A stretch of 64,000 nucleotides of DNA from Stercorarius parasiticus (taxonomy: Eukaryota > Chordata > Aves > Charadriiformes > Stercorariidae): the NCBI GenBank assembly GCA_013396915.1, contig VWZL01001969.1:620001-684000 (forward strand), written 5' to 3'. A program made the translations under genes and the position numbers. The notes below the pieces were generated by a model. It was not told where the DNA came from. It did no database searches and saw only the letters and a list, made by a program, of their open reading frames with translations. Of the stretch, positions 13,396 through 24,427 are shown piece after piece (the first letter of the stretch is position 1; the number at the start of each line of letters is the position of its first letter).

Positions 13396-15050
13396 TCTTC
13401 AAACCATGTAACTCTTTCTTGAATCCATTTATATTTTTGGCCTCCAGAAAATCCTGTGGATCCTGCAATTTAACTTTGATTTTGCCTGGACAAGTATTTA
13501 ATTTTTTTTTTTTTGAATCCACTATTCAAAATTTCATTGGGTGCCACAGGGTTTTTTTGCTGTGACAAACACTGAACAACTCTGACCCATTCATTCTTGT
13601 GTGATCTGTGATTTCATAATCTTGTTTTAATCAACCTTTACCGCCTCTTTCCCAAGTTCTGCTCTTCTCTAATTTCTAGTGAGCTGCTTCTCTTCTCAGA
13701 TGATGTAATTCAAAGTCTCTAATCACTCTTATCATCCTTTATTGCTTTACTGTATCATTTTTGAGGTAGGGAAAATGAATCACCGGATTCAAATTTGAGT
13801 GTATCATGGATCTATACAGACATAGGGATGTTTTTGTTTTGTTCACAAATCCTTTCTTAATAATTACCAACATACTGGTTTTTGATCACTGTTAAGCATT
13901 GATTTGATATTTTCAGAGACTCTTCAAAGTAATTTCACAATCTCATTCCTGATTGGTAATATCAAAAATGCATTTCGTTATACAGGCAGTCACTTTTCAT
14001 TTTTTAATATAATTTTGCATTTATCATACAAAGTAATATCAACACTAAATTATATCTGCTGTTTTATTTTCCTGTCATGTAGTATCATAGTATCCTTCTG
14101 CAACATTTTTCAATCAGATTTAGATTTTATTATCCTCAGCACTTTTATATCATCTGCAATTTTTACCTTAATATTCCTTCCATTCCTGGATCATTTACAT
14201 ATATGCTGAAAAGCAAGGTCAGAAAACAAGGCCCTGAGTGATTCCAAAGATAAAATCCCTCCACAGCAACAAATGATCCCATATCCCTACTTCTGTTTTC
14301 TATCTTTTTCTACTTTTCTACTCCTATCTTTTAAGCTTGTTATGACATATCCCATCACAATCCCATTTCTTTAATGACGGTAACCATTTGGCTCAAGATT
14401 TTGTGAAAAAATTTATGGCTATAAATAGAGACTACTATCCAGATCAGAGAGATAGTTACCAAATCCTTCAAATAACAAACCAACCTTTGATCTTATTGTT
14501 TACCTCTATAGAAGAGGATCATGTATAGATATTAACCTATTAAACATATGCTATCTATATATATCTTAAGCATATTTCCTGATGACTCATCAGTGCAGAA
14601 GTCAGACTAAGCCATCTATTTCAGGCCTCTCTGAAATTGGTGCTTCTGATAATTACGAAAAGAGGCTGATTAGACAACATAGCAGAGAAAACCACTCAGA
14701 AATTTACTACCTAAGTTCCTTCAAAACTCTTGGACAAATACCATCAAGCCCCGGTACTGTTAATTTTATTGATTCAATCTAAAAACTCTTCTATTGATTC
14801 TTCTATCTGAGACAATAGCTCCATAAAGCTTATACTGGAGAGGAAACTTACAAAACTACTACCTCAATAGTGAACACCAATACAAATAACCCATCCAGAT
14901 TTTCTACTAGGTCCTTACTGCCTTTGTTCTTTCTTAGCCTTTCTCCTTTTATACCTAAATAATTTATCTGCTGCACAGTCTCTTTGGCAAATCTCCATGA
15001 GTGGCCAGTGACTTGTTTCCTCAGGAAAGTCTCCAATTCCCCCAGGTCCA
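13396..15050 (-). mobile_element. Decayed ancient CR1-type LINE (reverse transcriptase segment), antisense
   Basis: About 1.6 kb of the plus strand reads as the reverse complement of an old CR1 ORF2 with its 3' region. Landmarks run in the expected antisense order. First comes the 3' block with 'aaccatgtaactctttcttg' and 'aatttcattgggtgccac'. Next is 'ttttgcatttatcatacaaa', antisense of the conserved KCKVMHIG-type block. Then 'atatcatctgcaatttttac' (about 14,144-14,165) encodes KIADDIKVL on the minus strand, keeping the reverse-transcriptase ADD catalytic core. Around 14,712-14,752 the minus strand encodes GLDGICPRVLKEL, the conserved GPDGIxPRVLKE motif. Further on, 14,850-14,900 encodes a motif resembling FFASVFT. 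Frameshifts and stops are numerous, so it is long dead. Similar copies are common in turtles, crocodilians and birds, implying a pre-avian insertion. The edges are approximate. Confidence 0.75.
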
Positions 15051-18000
15051 ATGAAATCTCTAAAATAAATCATGATGCAATTTCAGTTTGCATTCAGATG
15101 AGAACACAGAGTATCTCTTGCACGTTGAGGAGTCATTCAAACCTGTGCAAGGTGGATGTAAAATATGACCGTTCTTACTAATTACAAAGGGAAGAAGACA
15201 GCAGAGAATCAGCTCTACCAGATTTATACTATGCCTATGAAATTTTACAATTACATGCCACTTTGCACAGAAACACTACTGTGATGTCTGAAATCTCAAA
15301 TAATTTTCTGCAAATGGAGAGCTCCTCAGTATATTTCTTGCACACATTAAATATCTATTAGAAATGTCTGGTTTGGTACCTAAAAACAAGGGTTTATTTC
15401 CTGTTTGATAACTCAGTGCAAAGTTAATGGAAATGTTGGTACAATTTATGTTTACAATGTCTGTAGTAATGGGAAGATCTGCTGGAATATAGATCAATGT
15501 TTTCTGGTGATGGAAAATTTTATAGCCCGGTTGTTACATTTATGAACAGGGGACAGAATAAAACATTCAAAGACAAGAGTCAAATAATAATTTATGGGTT
15601 TGCTCTTTTCTCCTGGGCAGAGTTTATAATACCTTTTAAAAATTTGACTTTTTCATATCCATAAAAACTTGGTGGGAAGGATACAGTTAAAGCCTAACTG
15701 CAAAGTCTTATTAATGTTAAAAAACAGGGGGGTTAGCTGAATATGGGGAAAGGACAGGAACATTTTCTATTTATTTCCTACGCTTCTGATATTTAATCAG
15801 AGTTAAACCAAGGCTATCCTACAGCAACTTTGAATTGTGAATAAGGAGCAAAAGGGAGGGAGAGGGTGACTCTTCAGGATTTTACTTTGTGATCAGAATA
15901 TCATTAGGGTTGAAAATGACACCTTTTCAGAATTATATTGTACTGTAGTTCAAAAAACATAAATGAGGTCCTGAGAAAAGAGAGCAATCAAACAAAAAAG
16001 AAAGATACATTCTTGAACAAGAACACACAGGTTTTCTGATCTCCAGCACAGAGGTTGGAGTCGGTTATCATTTTGCAGTAAATTCATTTGTATCAATAAA
16101 GCTGAGGGGGACATCAAACAGAAAGCTTTAAAAGCGTATGTTGGAAGCCTCAAGACACAGTTACTGTGTTTGGCAACAAAGAGACAAAGATACTTTTCAG
16201 GAAGGTCTTTTTTATCTTATCTCTGGTTCAAATTTCAGTTTTCCCTTCTTCTTTTTCCTCTTCTCCATTTTCATTTTATTGAAGTCATGTTCAACATTAA
16301 TAATAAAATACTCAGCCTACCACCAAAGAGTCCACTTAGTATCTGCAAAACTAGCAACTAATCCTTTATTTAGAGGAGCATATGGGGGGTTTATAAAAGA
16401 AGGTAAGAAACCCTGCACAAAGGGATGGAAACCTTCCAGAGACCAGGCAACAGGGCTTTGAAGGAGATGCAGATTATAATGCAGATGCTCCCTAGTTCCT
16501 GTCCCAAATGCTTTATTGCTGTGCTGATGCAAGAAGTGTAACATGGTGTAATGCTGTGTCTATCTACCTGAGACAAGAGGGGGCTATCAACTGGCACAAA
16601 TGTTGGACGTAGTCCATCTCAGAAGAAGGAGATTTCTATATTAAAAAAAAATAATCTGTATCTATATTCTCTAATAATATATATCTCCTAATAACAAATT
16701 TTGCTATTAAGAAAGGCAAACTAAATGTTACGATATGCATGCTGCAATTTTGTTATACAGTGTTACAAGCCAAAAGGAAACATAGCTTACAGGTACCTCC
16801 CTAAGGAAAGGTTTATGTAAGTATTGTCTGTGAATAACCACAGAGTTCTTCTATGTTCTAGACACATTTCTCCACATCACAGTAGCTTATTTTTTGGGCA
16901 GAGGTGGAAAATTCAACAAGTACACTACTTTAAAGGTGACGTTAAGCAATTCTAGAGTTAGCACTGGTGACTTCTGTGCACTTACATTTTAAGTTATCAC
17001 CCAGTGCTGGTCCCTAATCAGAATTCTCCAAAAGTCAGTATAGAGAAGTGCAACAAATTGGGCTCACAACACAAACATTCCTTAAACAGTCCCACTGCAT
17101 TCGATGTCTTCTGAGGATTACTTCTACCCTTTTATGTTGAGTTTAGAGTAAGCAAGCAGAAATTACTATAGGTGTGACTTCTTAACCTGGTCTACCTGAG
17201 ATCTCAACTAATCCGAAACTGTGGCTGGCACAGAATCACACAAGGGAGTTTTTGTTATCCACCCAGGGGAGGGCTGTACCCGCATCTTTTGGACACAAAA
17301 TCAAGCAAGAAAACAGTATCAGTAGGTGATATATTGAATATCTACCTCAGAGTAACCCAAAATTTCTACCTCAGAGTAGTAACCCAAAAGTCTACTTTCT
17401 CAGAGTAACCCAAAATTTCTCCATTAACAATAGGTACAGCCAAGATCCTCAGTCATAGCCTTCTAGAACGTTTAGGTGTTTACACACATCCAACAGACCT
17501 ACCAGCTAATCTTCTTTAACGACTAAATGTTGGCTCACAGGATGTTTGATTGCAGGTAGGGCAGCTATACATGTGGGGACACTCAGGAAGCGTATGTGGG
17601 TGTCACATGGTGGAGTGTGACTACCTCTGGGAAGTATGCTTCCTGGCAGATCCTTCAAAAGATGGGGCACCCTTAGGAGACTCCCTAAATTGCAGTGTAG
17701 CACTTCCTCACCATTCCTCCCTGTACCCAAGGGTGATGGGATCAGTACGCAGAGTCCTGGAACTGGAAAGAGCCTGTAGCTCTGAGATGCAAACAGGCAA
17801 GATGAGATGTCAGCATCAGGGCCCTCCCTGATGGAAGTAACAGGCCTTAATGGCCCTAATCAGCCTCACCTGGGGCCTCCACGCACACACGTGAAGATGA
17901 TTGTAACAGATATTGACTTAAATTCTGCAGCTTATTACAAGCAATACCTACTCTTCCTTTAACTTATATTAGGTTGTAGAGGTAAGCAGAAACATATTTT

Positions 18001-18360
18001 TTTACTTTTATCTTGATCTGCTGCTTATGGAAGAAGCCTTTATCAGTACCAGAGAATAGGATTGGCCACCAGATGTCACCCATCTCCTATTAGCTATCGC
18101 AAGTCTGCGTATGCAGGCTTGGGAAAACACACCGTTCTCAGAAGCTGTGCTAAATAGAGACTGTCTCGCCACTACAAAATACTGTCATCTTCTCATTACA
18201 AAAATATATTCTCTTCCTTTGCTCTAATGGCTCCCAAACCCTGATATTCCAGTAGCTTGTCGAGTGTGTGTTAAAGACAACCTAAGAAGTAGGTGAACAC
18301 CCTACAACTCCTGGCACAAATACCTGTGTCTGTTTAATGCGTAGAAAAAACGTTAGCTGA
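15051..18360. other. AT-rich non-coding stretch left of the CpG island
   Basis: No recognised gene. It contains a three-copy tandem repeat at 17,341-17,420. A GC-richer patch near 17.5-17.9 kb yields overlapping open frames on both strands (17,506-17,831) without recognisable products. Part of it ('aggccttaatggccctaatc' and 'agcctcacctggggcctcca', about 17,840-17,880) looks repeat-derived but cannot be named. Confidence 0.45.
17341..17420. repeat. Imperfect three-copy tandem repeat, about 24-27 bp unit
   Basis: Three consecutive units share the core 'cagagtaacccaaaa'. They are 17,341-17,364 (tctacctcagagtaacccaa, continuing aatt), 17,365-17,390 (with an extra 'agt') and 17,391-17,417 (with 'tactttct' replacing 'tacct'). 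The indels between copies indicate slippage or unequal exchange. Copy number may vary between individuals. Confidence 0.85.
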
Positions 18361-18429
18361 TCTAATGCGTCCACCTAGTCCGGCCAAAACCACAACTGCT
18401 ACCTAAGACGAGATGCGCGCCTAACCTTA

Positions 18430-19600
18430 GGTGTTTGCCGGGGCTGTGCGGATTTCGGTGGACAAGCCTGGGGAAGGCGGGAGCAGGCTCATAGGATGCC
18501 ATTTCGGGGTGCAGGGTCAGGACAACGGCGTCCCAGCCGTGTCTACCTTTCCCTCCTCTCCCGACCTCTGGCTGACAGACTGACATGACCTGGGAGGCGG
18601 CAGCGGCCCTTTCCCACGCTGTTCCTCCCCGCCGGCCCCTCGGCGGGCTCCGCCAGGCCTGGGCGCGGCCCACCGCCGGCTGACAGGGCCCCTTGGGGGC
18701 GGCCGGGCGGCCACGAGCAGGTGTGAGCGGGGAAAAGGGCCTGCTCGAGGGAGGGCGAAGCCGGGGCTGCGGCGGGGGCCGAGGCCGCACCTCAGAAACG
18801 CCGGGCTGAGGCGTCGCCTCACCGGCGGGCTCGTGGGCGCTCCCCACCGGAGAAAGGAGCGCGTTTTTCCTCACACCCGCGGACTCCCGCCTCAGCGCCG
18901 CGCCCCCGCCCCGCAGCCGGGCAGGCACTTTGCACACGCTCCCTTCGCTCTGCCTCGGCCTGTCACAGCCGCTTCCGGCCCGGGGAAGGCCGGTCGCGCG
19001 CGCTCCCCCCCTCTCCTCNNNNNNNNNNNNNNNNNNNNNNNNNNNNNNNNNNNNNNNNNNNNNNNNNNNNNNNNNNNNNNNNNNNNNNNNNNNNNNNNNN
19101 NNNNNNNNNNNNNNNNNNNNNNNNNNNNNNNNNNNNNNNNNNNNNNNNNNNNNNNNNNNNNNNNNNNNNNNNNNNNNNNNNNNNNNNNNNNNNNNNNNNN
19201 NNNNNNNNNNNNNNNNNNNNNNNNNNNNNNNNNNNNNNNNNNNNNNNNNNNNNNNNNNNNNNNNNNNNNNNNNNNNNNNNNNNNNNNNNNNNNNNNNNNN
19301 NNNNNNNNNNNNNNNNNNNNNNNNNNNNNNNNNNNNNNNNNNNNNNNNNNNNNNNNNNNNNNNNNNNNNNNNNNNNNNNNNNNNNNNNNNNNNNNNNNNN
19401 NNNNNNNNNNNNNNNNNNNNNNNNNNNNNNNAGCGCGGGTGGGAAGCGTTGCCGCGGGTGGGAGGATGGATCTGGGGCGAAAGTCCGTTGAGATGTCCCC
19501 CTTGCGATCCCATTGACGGAGCTCTGGCTTCCACTCGATGCTGGTTTCGTTTCCTCTTCGGACTTCGTAAACCTCTAGGAAGCGAATCTGAGAGAAGGGT
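18430..19600. promoter_or_regulatory. CpG island, probable bidirectional promoter
   Basis: The sequence switches sharply from AT-rich to GC- and CpG-rich at about 18.42 kb, peaks at 18.6-19.0 kb, and tails off by about 19.6 kb; the centre is an N gap. GC boxes are visible in both orientations: ggggcgg (18,696-18,702) and gggcgg (18,705-18,710) on plus, and ccccgcccc (18,904-18,912), which is a minus-strand box. No clear TATA box is seen, which is normal for this promoter class. A strong minus-strand 5' splice site, GCCCGCCG|gtgaggcg (gt at plus 18,821-18,822), has no ATG before it as far as the gap, so it could end a non-coding first exon of a leftward gene. A plus-strand candidate, GAGCAG|gtgtgag, ends at 18,720. 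Long open frames here (for example minus 18,362-19,534) are artefacts of GC-rich DNA and Ns. Confidence 0.85.
19019..19431. other. Assembly gap (413 N) inside the CpG island
   Basis: An uninterrupted run of N. The flanks are extremely GC-rich (gcgcgcgctccccccctctcctc before, agcgcgggtgggaagcg after), which is the usual cause of dropout in avian short-read assemblies. The size is not a round default value, so it is probably an estimated gap. First exon(s), transcription start sites and start codons may be hidden here. Confidence 0.98.
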
Positions 19601-20987
19601 TCCTGAAAACTGTCATCTGCGTGCCAGTGGTGCTGTGCTCTGCCATGGCTATTACTTTATCGCCAGAGGTGCATTGAGCTTGAGGTTGGAAGTAACAATG
19701 CCCCTTCATTTGTCAGGTTCGGTATTTCTTACGCATAAACATCATCTTGTGGTTTGGTCGTAGGGATTTATCTGTCTGTGAAAAGCAGTGCTTGACCTGA
19801 TGTGATTGCATAGGGGTGCGGACCTACATGAAACAAGAATTGCAGGGGCCAGTTTAATTGCCTCTCTTGAGTTTTAGCAACTATTTAAGGTAAACTTATT
19901 TTTCAACATATTTAGGGGGAAAATAAATGTCACTCAGTTTTGAGGAATTAAATCTCGCTAGAGGCTTCCTCAGTGTTAACACAGGGAGTGTAGGTTTCAT
20001 CTTTTCCAGATATGGTATAATATCAATCTCGTCTTCTGAGTGCACATTTCTCTTTCTGGCATTGTGGTAGGTAGACTTGAGAGAATGGATTCCTAATTCT
20101 TACATTGGGTCTTGATACATCAGTCTCACTTGACAACTGCAACAAGAATAAAATACTCTTTAAATGAAGGCTCACTCTTGAGATTCATGTTATAATAGTA
20201 TACAGTCTTACTTGTCTAAAAAGCTCTATCACCTTGTCCCCATGAAATAGTATGATAGCTTTTTCAACAGCATGACTCATAATCCTAAATACAGGAATGA
20301 ATTTTGACTTGGTGCAGTGCAAGTGCTTTATCTCAGCAAACAGCCTTGTGTGTAGAAAATGCAAGTAAGGTGGAGGGAATGTCCGGTACTGTATCTGTTA
20401 ATCTTTGTCCTCAGGAGGACAGCATTTGAAGTTGTTTGCAAGCTAGGGGTATGTCTTTACTCCCAAATCAATGAGGTGATCTCAGTTCTTTCAAAATACT
20501 TTTGCCATTTCATAAGAGACTGAAAAGCTTGCAAAAAAGGAGGAACCGGTTAGTTCTTGTTATTTATTATTGAAACCATTTTGCCTGGGGACATGAAGTC
20601 CAATTTAGGCTGAGTGGGTGATTTACCTTTTTCCTTCTTCATCTCTGTGTAATGACTCTGACTGTTCTTCATGAGAAAGTCTGCTTACTGCAACACCCAC
20701 AGTTCATATAATTACTGGTGGCTGTCCCAAGCCTAATAGCAGGAAAGAAACCTTCACTTTTTTTCCTGATGGTTTTGTTACATATAAAGTAACTTTCACT
20801 ATTGCTTCCTGATCTTTACCTGTATGTATGAGATGATGTAGGAAGTAGTTTGCTCTTAAAATGGCACATGGAGCACTATGCTTAGGGAAAGCAATGTCTC
20901 TTGTTCATAATTTAATTTATGCACACAGTTTTCTGTTCCTCTTATATAGAATATGGATTTATTTTGTACAAGCAGAATAAGGATTAA
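19601..20987. other. Non-coding stretch just right of the CpG island
   Basis: Base composition returns to AT-rich with T and G in excess on the plus strand. No repeat or recognised exon. It probably forms the start of the first intron of a rightward gene, if the inferred divergent promoter is correct. Confidence 0.45.
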
Positions 20988-21281
20988 ATAAGAACATATG
21001 CTTCCTCTTTCCTGGGTGATAAATCCATCGTGCTGTCCAAGAAGGCAGCTTATACAGCCTGGACTGAAATGATGCTGAAAGACAAAGTGACTGAATATAA
21101 GAAGATCGGGTTGTTTAAGCTCCCAAAACTAAACTGCCTAAAACAGGAAGTAGCCAGCAACACTGGGTGCAGATCATCTAAAATCCTTAATCTGCTTCAT
21201 GAAATAGAATCTGGCAAAATAATGAAGTGTTCTGAATTCCTAAAATTACTTAGAATAAAGAAAATTGATGTACAATTTTAA
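20988..21281 (+). CDS. Unidentified coding-like open frame, about 98 codons, no clear start
   Basis: An open frame runs from just after a TAA at 20,985 to a TAA at 21,279-21,281. The product looks like a real protein: lysine- and leucine-rich, mixed helix-like composition, segments such as AAYTAWTEMMLKDK, KKIGLFKLPKLNCLKQEV and SEFLKLLRIKKIDVQF. The first in-frame ATG is at 21,069; a GTG lies at 21,030. A pyrimidine stretch (cttcctctttcct, 21,001-21,013) followed by AG at 21,038-21,039 could serve as a 3' splice site, making this a terminal exon. AATAAA overlaps the end of the frame (21,254-21,259). An A14 run starts at 21,321, so a retroposed mRNA end is another reading, although the signal-to-tail distance is long and no target duplication was found. 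I do not recognise the family, and chance origin is not excluded. Confidence 0.25.
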   Translation: MRTYASSFLGDKSIVLSKKAAYTAWTEMMLKDKVTEYKKIGLFKLPKLNCLKQEVASNTGCRSSKILNLLHEIESGKIMKCSEFLKLLRIKKIDVQF

Positions 21282-23728
21282 GTCATTGCCCTCTAACCAG
21301 ATTCCCTTCCTTTCCCCTTTAAAAAAAAAAAAAAGAAAAAGAAAGCTTTATACCATTAACTTCTGTGCTTGAGATAATATGTAGAATTTTATTAGTGCCA
21401 CTCATGTCCCCTCAAGTTTGAATTTTTATATTTTTTTTTGTTTGCAAGGCTATGGTTTTTTGCATTGTATAGCCACTGTCATCTAACAACTTCACTCTGC
21501 TTTTGCTTCTGTTTCATAAAATAGCTTAGTATGCAGTATTCTTTCTCATATTGGCTCTAAAATTCTAATAGAACTTCAGGAGTAGTTGGCTTTAACTGCC
21601 CTTCGCTGATACAGTAACTTGATTATTAGCTATGTGTAGGTGTTTCAAAGGCTTATGTGAATACAATGTTCATGTTTTGAGCAGATTGAGACCTGAAGAA
21701 GACCGTCTCAGTGTTTTATGAGAGTGGGAGAATTAGTTGAGTTTTATTGATAGGAAGAGGAGCGATAAGGGAGATTCAGTGGCAAACATTACTTTTTTGT
21801 TATTTGCCAACAGATTGTCTGACTTAGTCTATCCTTAGTCTCTTAAATAGGTGGTGGAAAGAAATACAATATGATGAATATCAAAAAAGCCAGGTTCTGA
21901 TAGTATTTTCATTTATGTCACGTTACTCTTGAAGTGTCTGCAGAACTCTTCTGCTTAGCCTGGTTTGGAACCAGAGCAATACTCCAGCAGCAGCTCTTGG
22001 TAATGAACATTGGAAGCATCTGCTGAAGGAAATGAACATGCTGCACAGTGCTAATCAGCTGGGAATCTGATGAGTGGAAACTCTTTCAGGAATGAAGCAG
22101 TTTTGCTATTACTGCATCTTCAATTTCAAAAAATTCTTAACTGATTGGAGTGGAATACGGTCATCCTTTATTCCTCTCTGCTTTTGTTGAGTTAGTATTT
22201 ATGCATCTCTGCATTTCATATACCACATAAACATATGGACTTAAACAAACAAAAAAAACCCAACACCAAAACCTAAAAAATATTTTGTATTTGACTCTGT
22301 GTGTATGCATGCGCACTCAAAACCCTGTTGTTTTGTTCTTTTAGCCTCCTGTTATTGGCATACGTTGTTGAAGTTGTAAAGGCTTCATTATCTGTTTCAC
22401 TTTGTTTTCTTGAAGAACCCAGATCTATAATATAAGGAAGTATAAATTCTGTGAGAGTAAGTCTCATTGAGATCGTGTTTTGAATAGTGGCTTGATTTCC
22501 ATTACTTCTGGCCCCATCTTTTTTCACCACTTCTTGTTTGTTCATGTGAGTTGGTAACTCACATACTGTAACTGATCGCTACAAAGAGAAGCTGACTAGA
22601 GTTTTATACAAACTTACATTAGTTCAGTTTTGGATATTGGCATGGGCTTTCTGAGCTGGATGGCATTTGAGGAGCAACCACCATAATGATGGAGAATTTG
22701 GTGACACAAGTGCTGACACAGCCTCCCAGATATGAGGCAGCATCTTTTTCTGACAGCGAGAACTCTTCTCAGGGTGGATAGCCTTATTCTTCTATTCAAG
22801 CTGGGATAGTCAGCTGTCTTAAGATGAATTTGTGGGGTTTTGTTCTTGCCTTACAACAAGAAGTCTTGTCTGATTTAATCAGGTGAATCCTTCAAGCCCA
22901 AGGTCTATGCGTGCACTCAGGCCAGGATGTAGATCCTTTGAGGAACTTCTGCTGAAGTCACGGCATTTTCATATGTCTGTAGTGGCTTGCGTACTAGGGA
23001 GACACTGCAGTAAAAGAACAGAGAAGAGAAAATTAGTTTGGGGGACAGGGGTTCCCTCCTAGAGTACTCTTAAGTAGCAAAATCCTGTTCATGAGGAGAG
23101 CTTAAGTCAATGCTGTGATTAATTTGATTTATTATTTATGGTTTGTATGAGAAGAATCCTGTGATCCTGTGAGTCTCACAAGGTCCTCTTATTCCTGTTA
23201 GCTAACTGTATTTCTTCATACATACCACAGGCATTCCAAACTGTTTAACCTTGATTATTAGTCTAACCTACTGACGTTTGTCTCACTGATTTTTATATCC
23301 TGATAAAAGCCTGTAATCTTTGAAAGCTATCAACCGCCTCTTTTGACCTTGTTGTCCTTTAGACAAAGGGATTTTTATTGGTTACAAGTCTTCAGGCAGA
23401 ACCTGATTTTACTTTTATTGGTTGTTGCTCATGCATCATGTAGTTTGTTGCATTTCTTTTTATATACATTTTTGCCATAAAATGTATTCCTTGTGGTTGC
23501 ATTTACCTAGGATAGTTTATAACTAAAACCTTTTCTTCACTCTTATTAGAGTTAGGTAATGAAGTTTATTGCTCCTTCCTTTCCATTGCCCGTTGAGGTT
23601 GTCTTCCTCCCTTCCCTAGGAAACGGACAAGTCATACATGCACCCTGACTGGTACAGCTTTTTATATAACCTGCACTGAGGTCCTAACAAAGCATTTTCA
23701 GATAGCAACTAATAGAGTAGTAGATGGC
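21282..23728. other. AT-rich non-coding stretch
   Basis: No recognised gene. After the A-rich run (21,321-21,345) there are only short open frames. One plus-strand 3' splice-site look-alike (ttttgttcttttag, ending about 22,344) precedes an open stretch of about 85 nt. The same DNA is open on the minus strand (22,273-22,545), and neither reading is identifiable. Confidence 0.45.
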
Positions 23729-23939
23729 ACATTAGGAAAAATTTCTTCACTGAAAGTGTTACCAAGCATTGGAACAGGCTGCCCAGGGTAGTGGTTGAGT
23801 CACCACCCCTGGACATATTTAAAAGATGGGTAGGTGTGGTGCTGAGGAACATGGTTTAGTGGTGGACTTGGTAGTGTTAGGTGTACAGTTGGACTCAATC
23901 ATCAAAGGTCTTTTCCAGCCTAAATGATTTTATGATTCT
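23729..23939 (+). mobile_element. CR1 LINE 3' end, 5'-truncated, sense on plus
   Basis: Starts within the reverse-transcriptase C-terminal coding region ('aaatttcttcactgaaagtg', 'ggaacaggctgcccaggg') and ends with the CR1 3' UTR signature 'ttggactcaatcatcaaagg', 'tcttttccagcctaaatg', 'atgattctaag'. About 210 bp of the element survives, a typical 5'-truncated avian CR1. It belongs to the same subfamily as the copy at 46.76-46.97 kb, sharing 'gtggtgctgaggaacatggt' and 'agtggtggacttggtagtg', but lies in the opposite orientation. Divergence from that copy suggests moderate to old age. Confidence 0.92.
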
Positions 23940-24273
23940 AAGTTGTCATGAAAGGCACAAGCTGCAATGAATTATCATTCCTGCTAAGGTTATATCTTGT
24001 GATATGTGTGTGCTTTTTGGACGTGTGGCATCTCAAGGTACTGAACCTTTGGACTCTACCACGTTGTCTAATAGTCCTCTTGTCTATGATGTGTGACTAA
24101 AGTGGATTAACACATTCTTACAGAAGATCCTTGTTAGTACAAAGGTATCTGCATATATTCATTTAGGCAGTAGTTCTCTTGCATTTAAAATGCTATCTTA
24201 TCTCTCCTCCTTTTTTTTTTTTTTTTGTCCCCTCCCTCTTTTGTCCCTCTATGTGTTTGTTTCCTTTCTCCAG

Positions 24274-24427
24274 AGAACTAATACAGTGCAATGCAGCTTC
24301 AATGCATTTTTTTGGGTTTCCCTGGAACTCTGCAGAGCATGACTGTAGTATGCATGTGGTATACCTGGAAGATAATTTCAGTATGAAGGACCATGTAACT
24401 AAACTTGTATTTTTTCTGCTATTATGA
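24274..24427 (+). other. Weak candidate exon (internal 85 nt or terminal 154 nt)
   Basis: A strong 3' splice site, gtttgtttcctttctccag, ends at 24,273. The following frame, with its first base completing a split codon, begins ELIQCNAASMHFFGFPWN and stays open to a stop at 24,425-24,427. A possible 5' splice site, ATGTG|gtatac, ends an 85-nt version at 24,358. The peptide is not recognised. A T17 run follows almost immediately, which is unusual for a terminal coding exon. Confidence 0.13.

Noticed and set aside
17830..17895. Text 'aggccttaatggccctaatc agcctcacctggggcc' that seems repeat-like
   Set aside because: It feels familiar from bird genomes, but I cannot assign it to a family or define its ends, so no feature is called.
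18362..19534. Very long minus-strand open frame, and plus-strand frames, across the gap
   Set aside because: Almost half is N, and the rest is GC-rich DNA in which stop codons are rare. The amino-acid text (Arg/Pro/Gly/Ala-rich) is typical of untranslated CpG-island sequence.
21254..21345. Processed pseudogene call for the 21-kb ORF based on its A-rich tail
   Set aside because: The AATAAA lies about 60 bases before the A run, farther than usual. The tail is interrupted by G, and no flanking target duplication was found.
22273..22545. Hydrophilic 90-codon minus-strand frame
   Set aside because: Looks protein-like at first, but the other strand is also partly open behind a splice-acceptor look-alike. 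No family is recognised and the strand is opposite to the inferred transcription.
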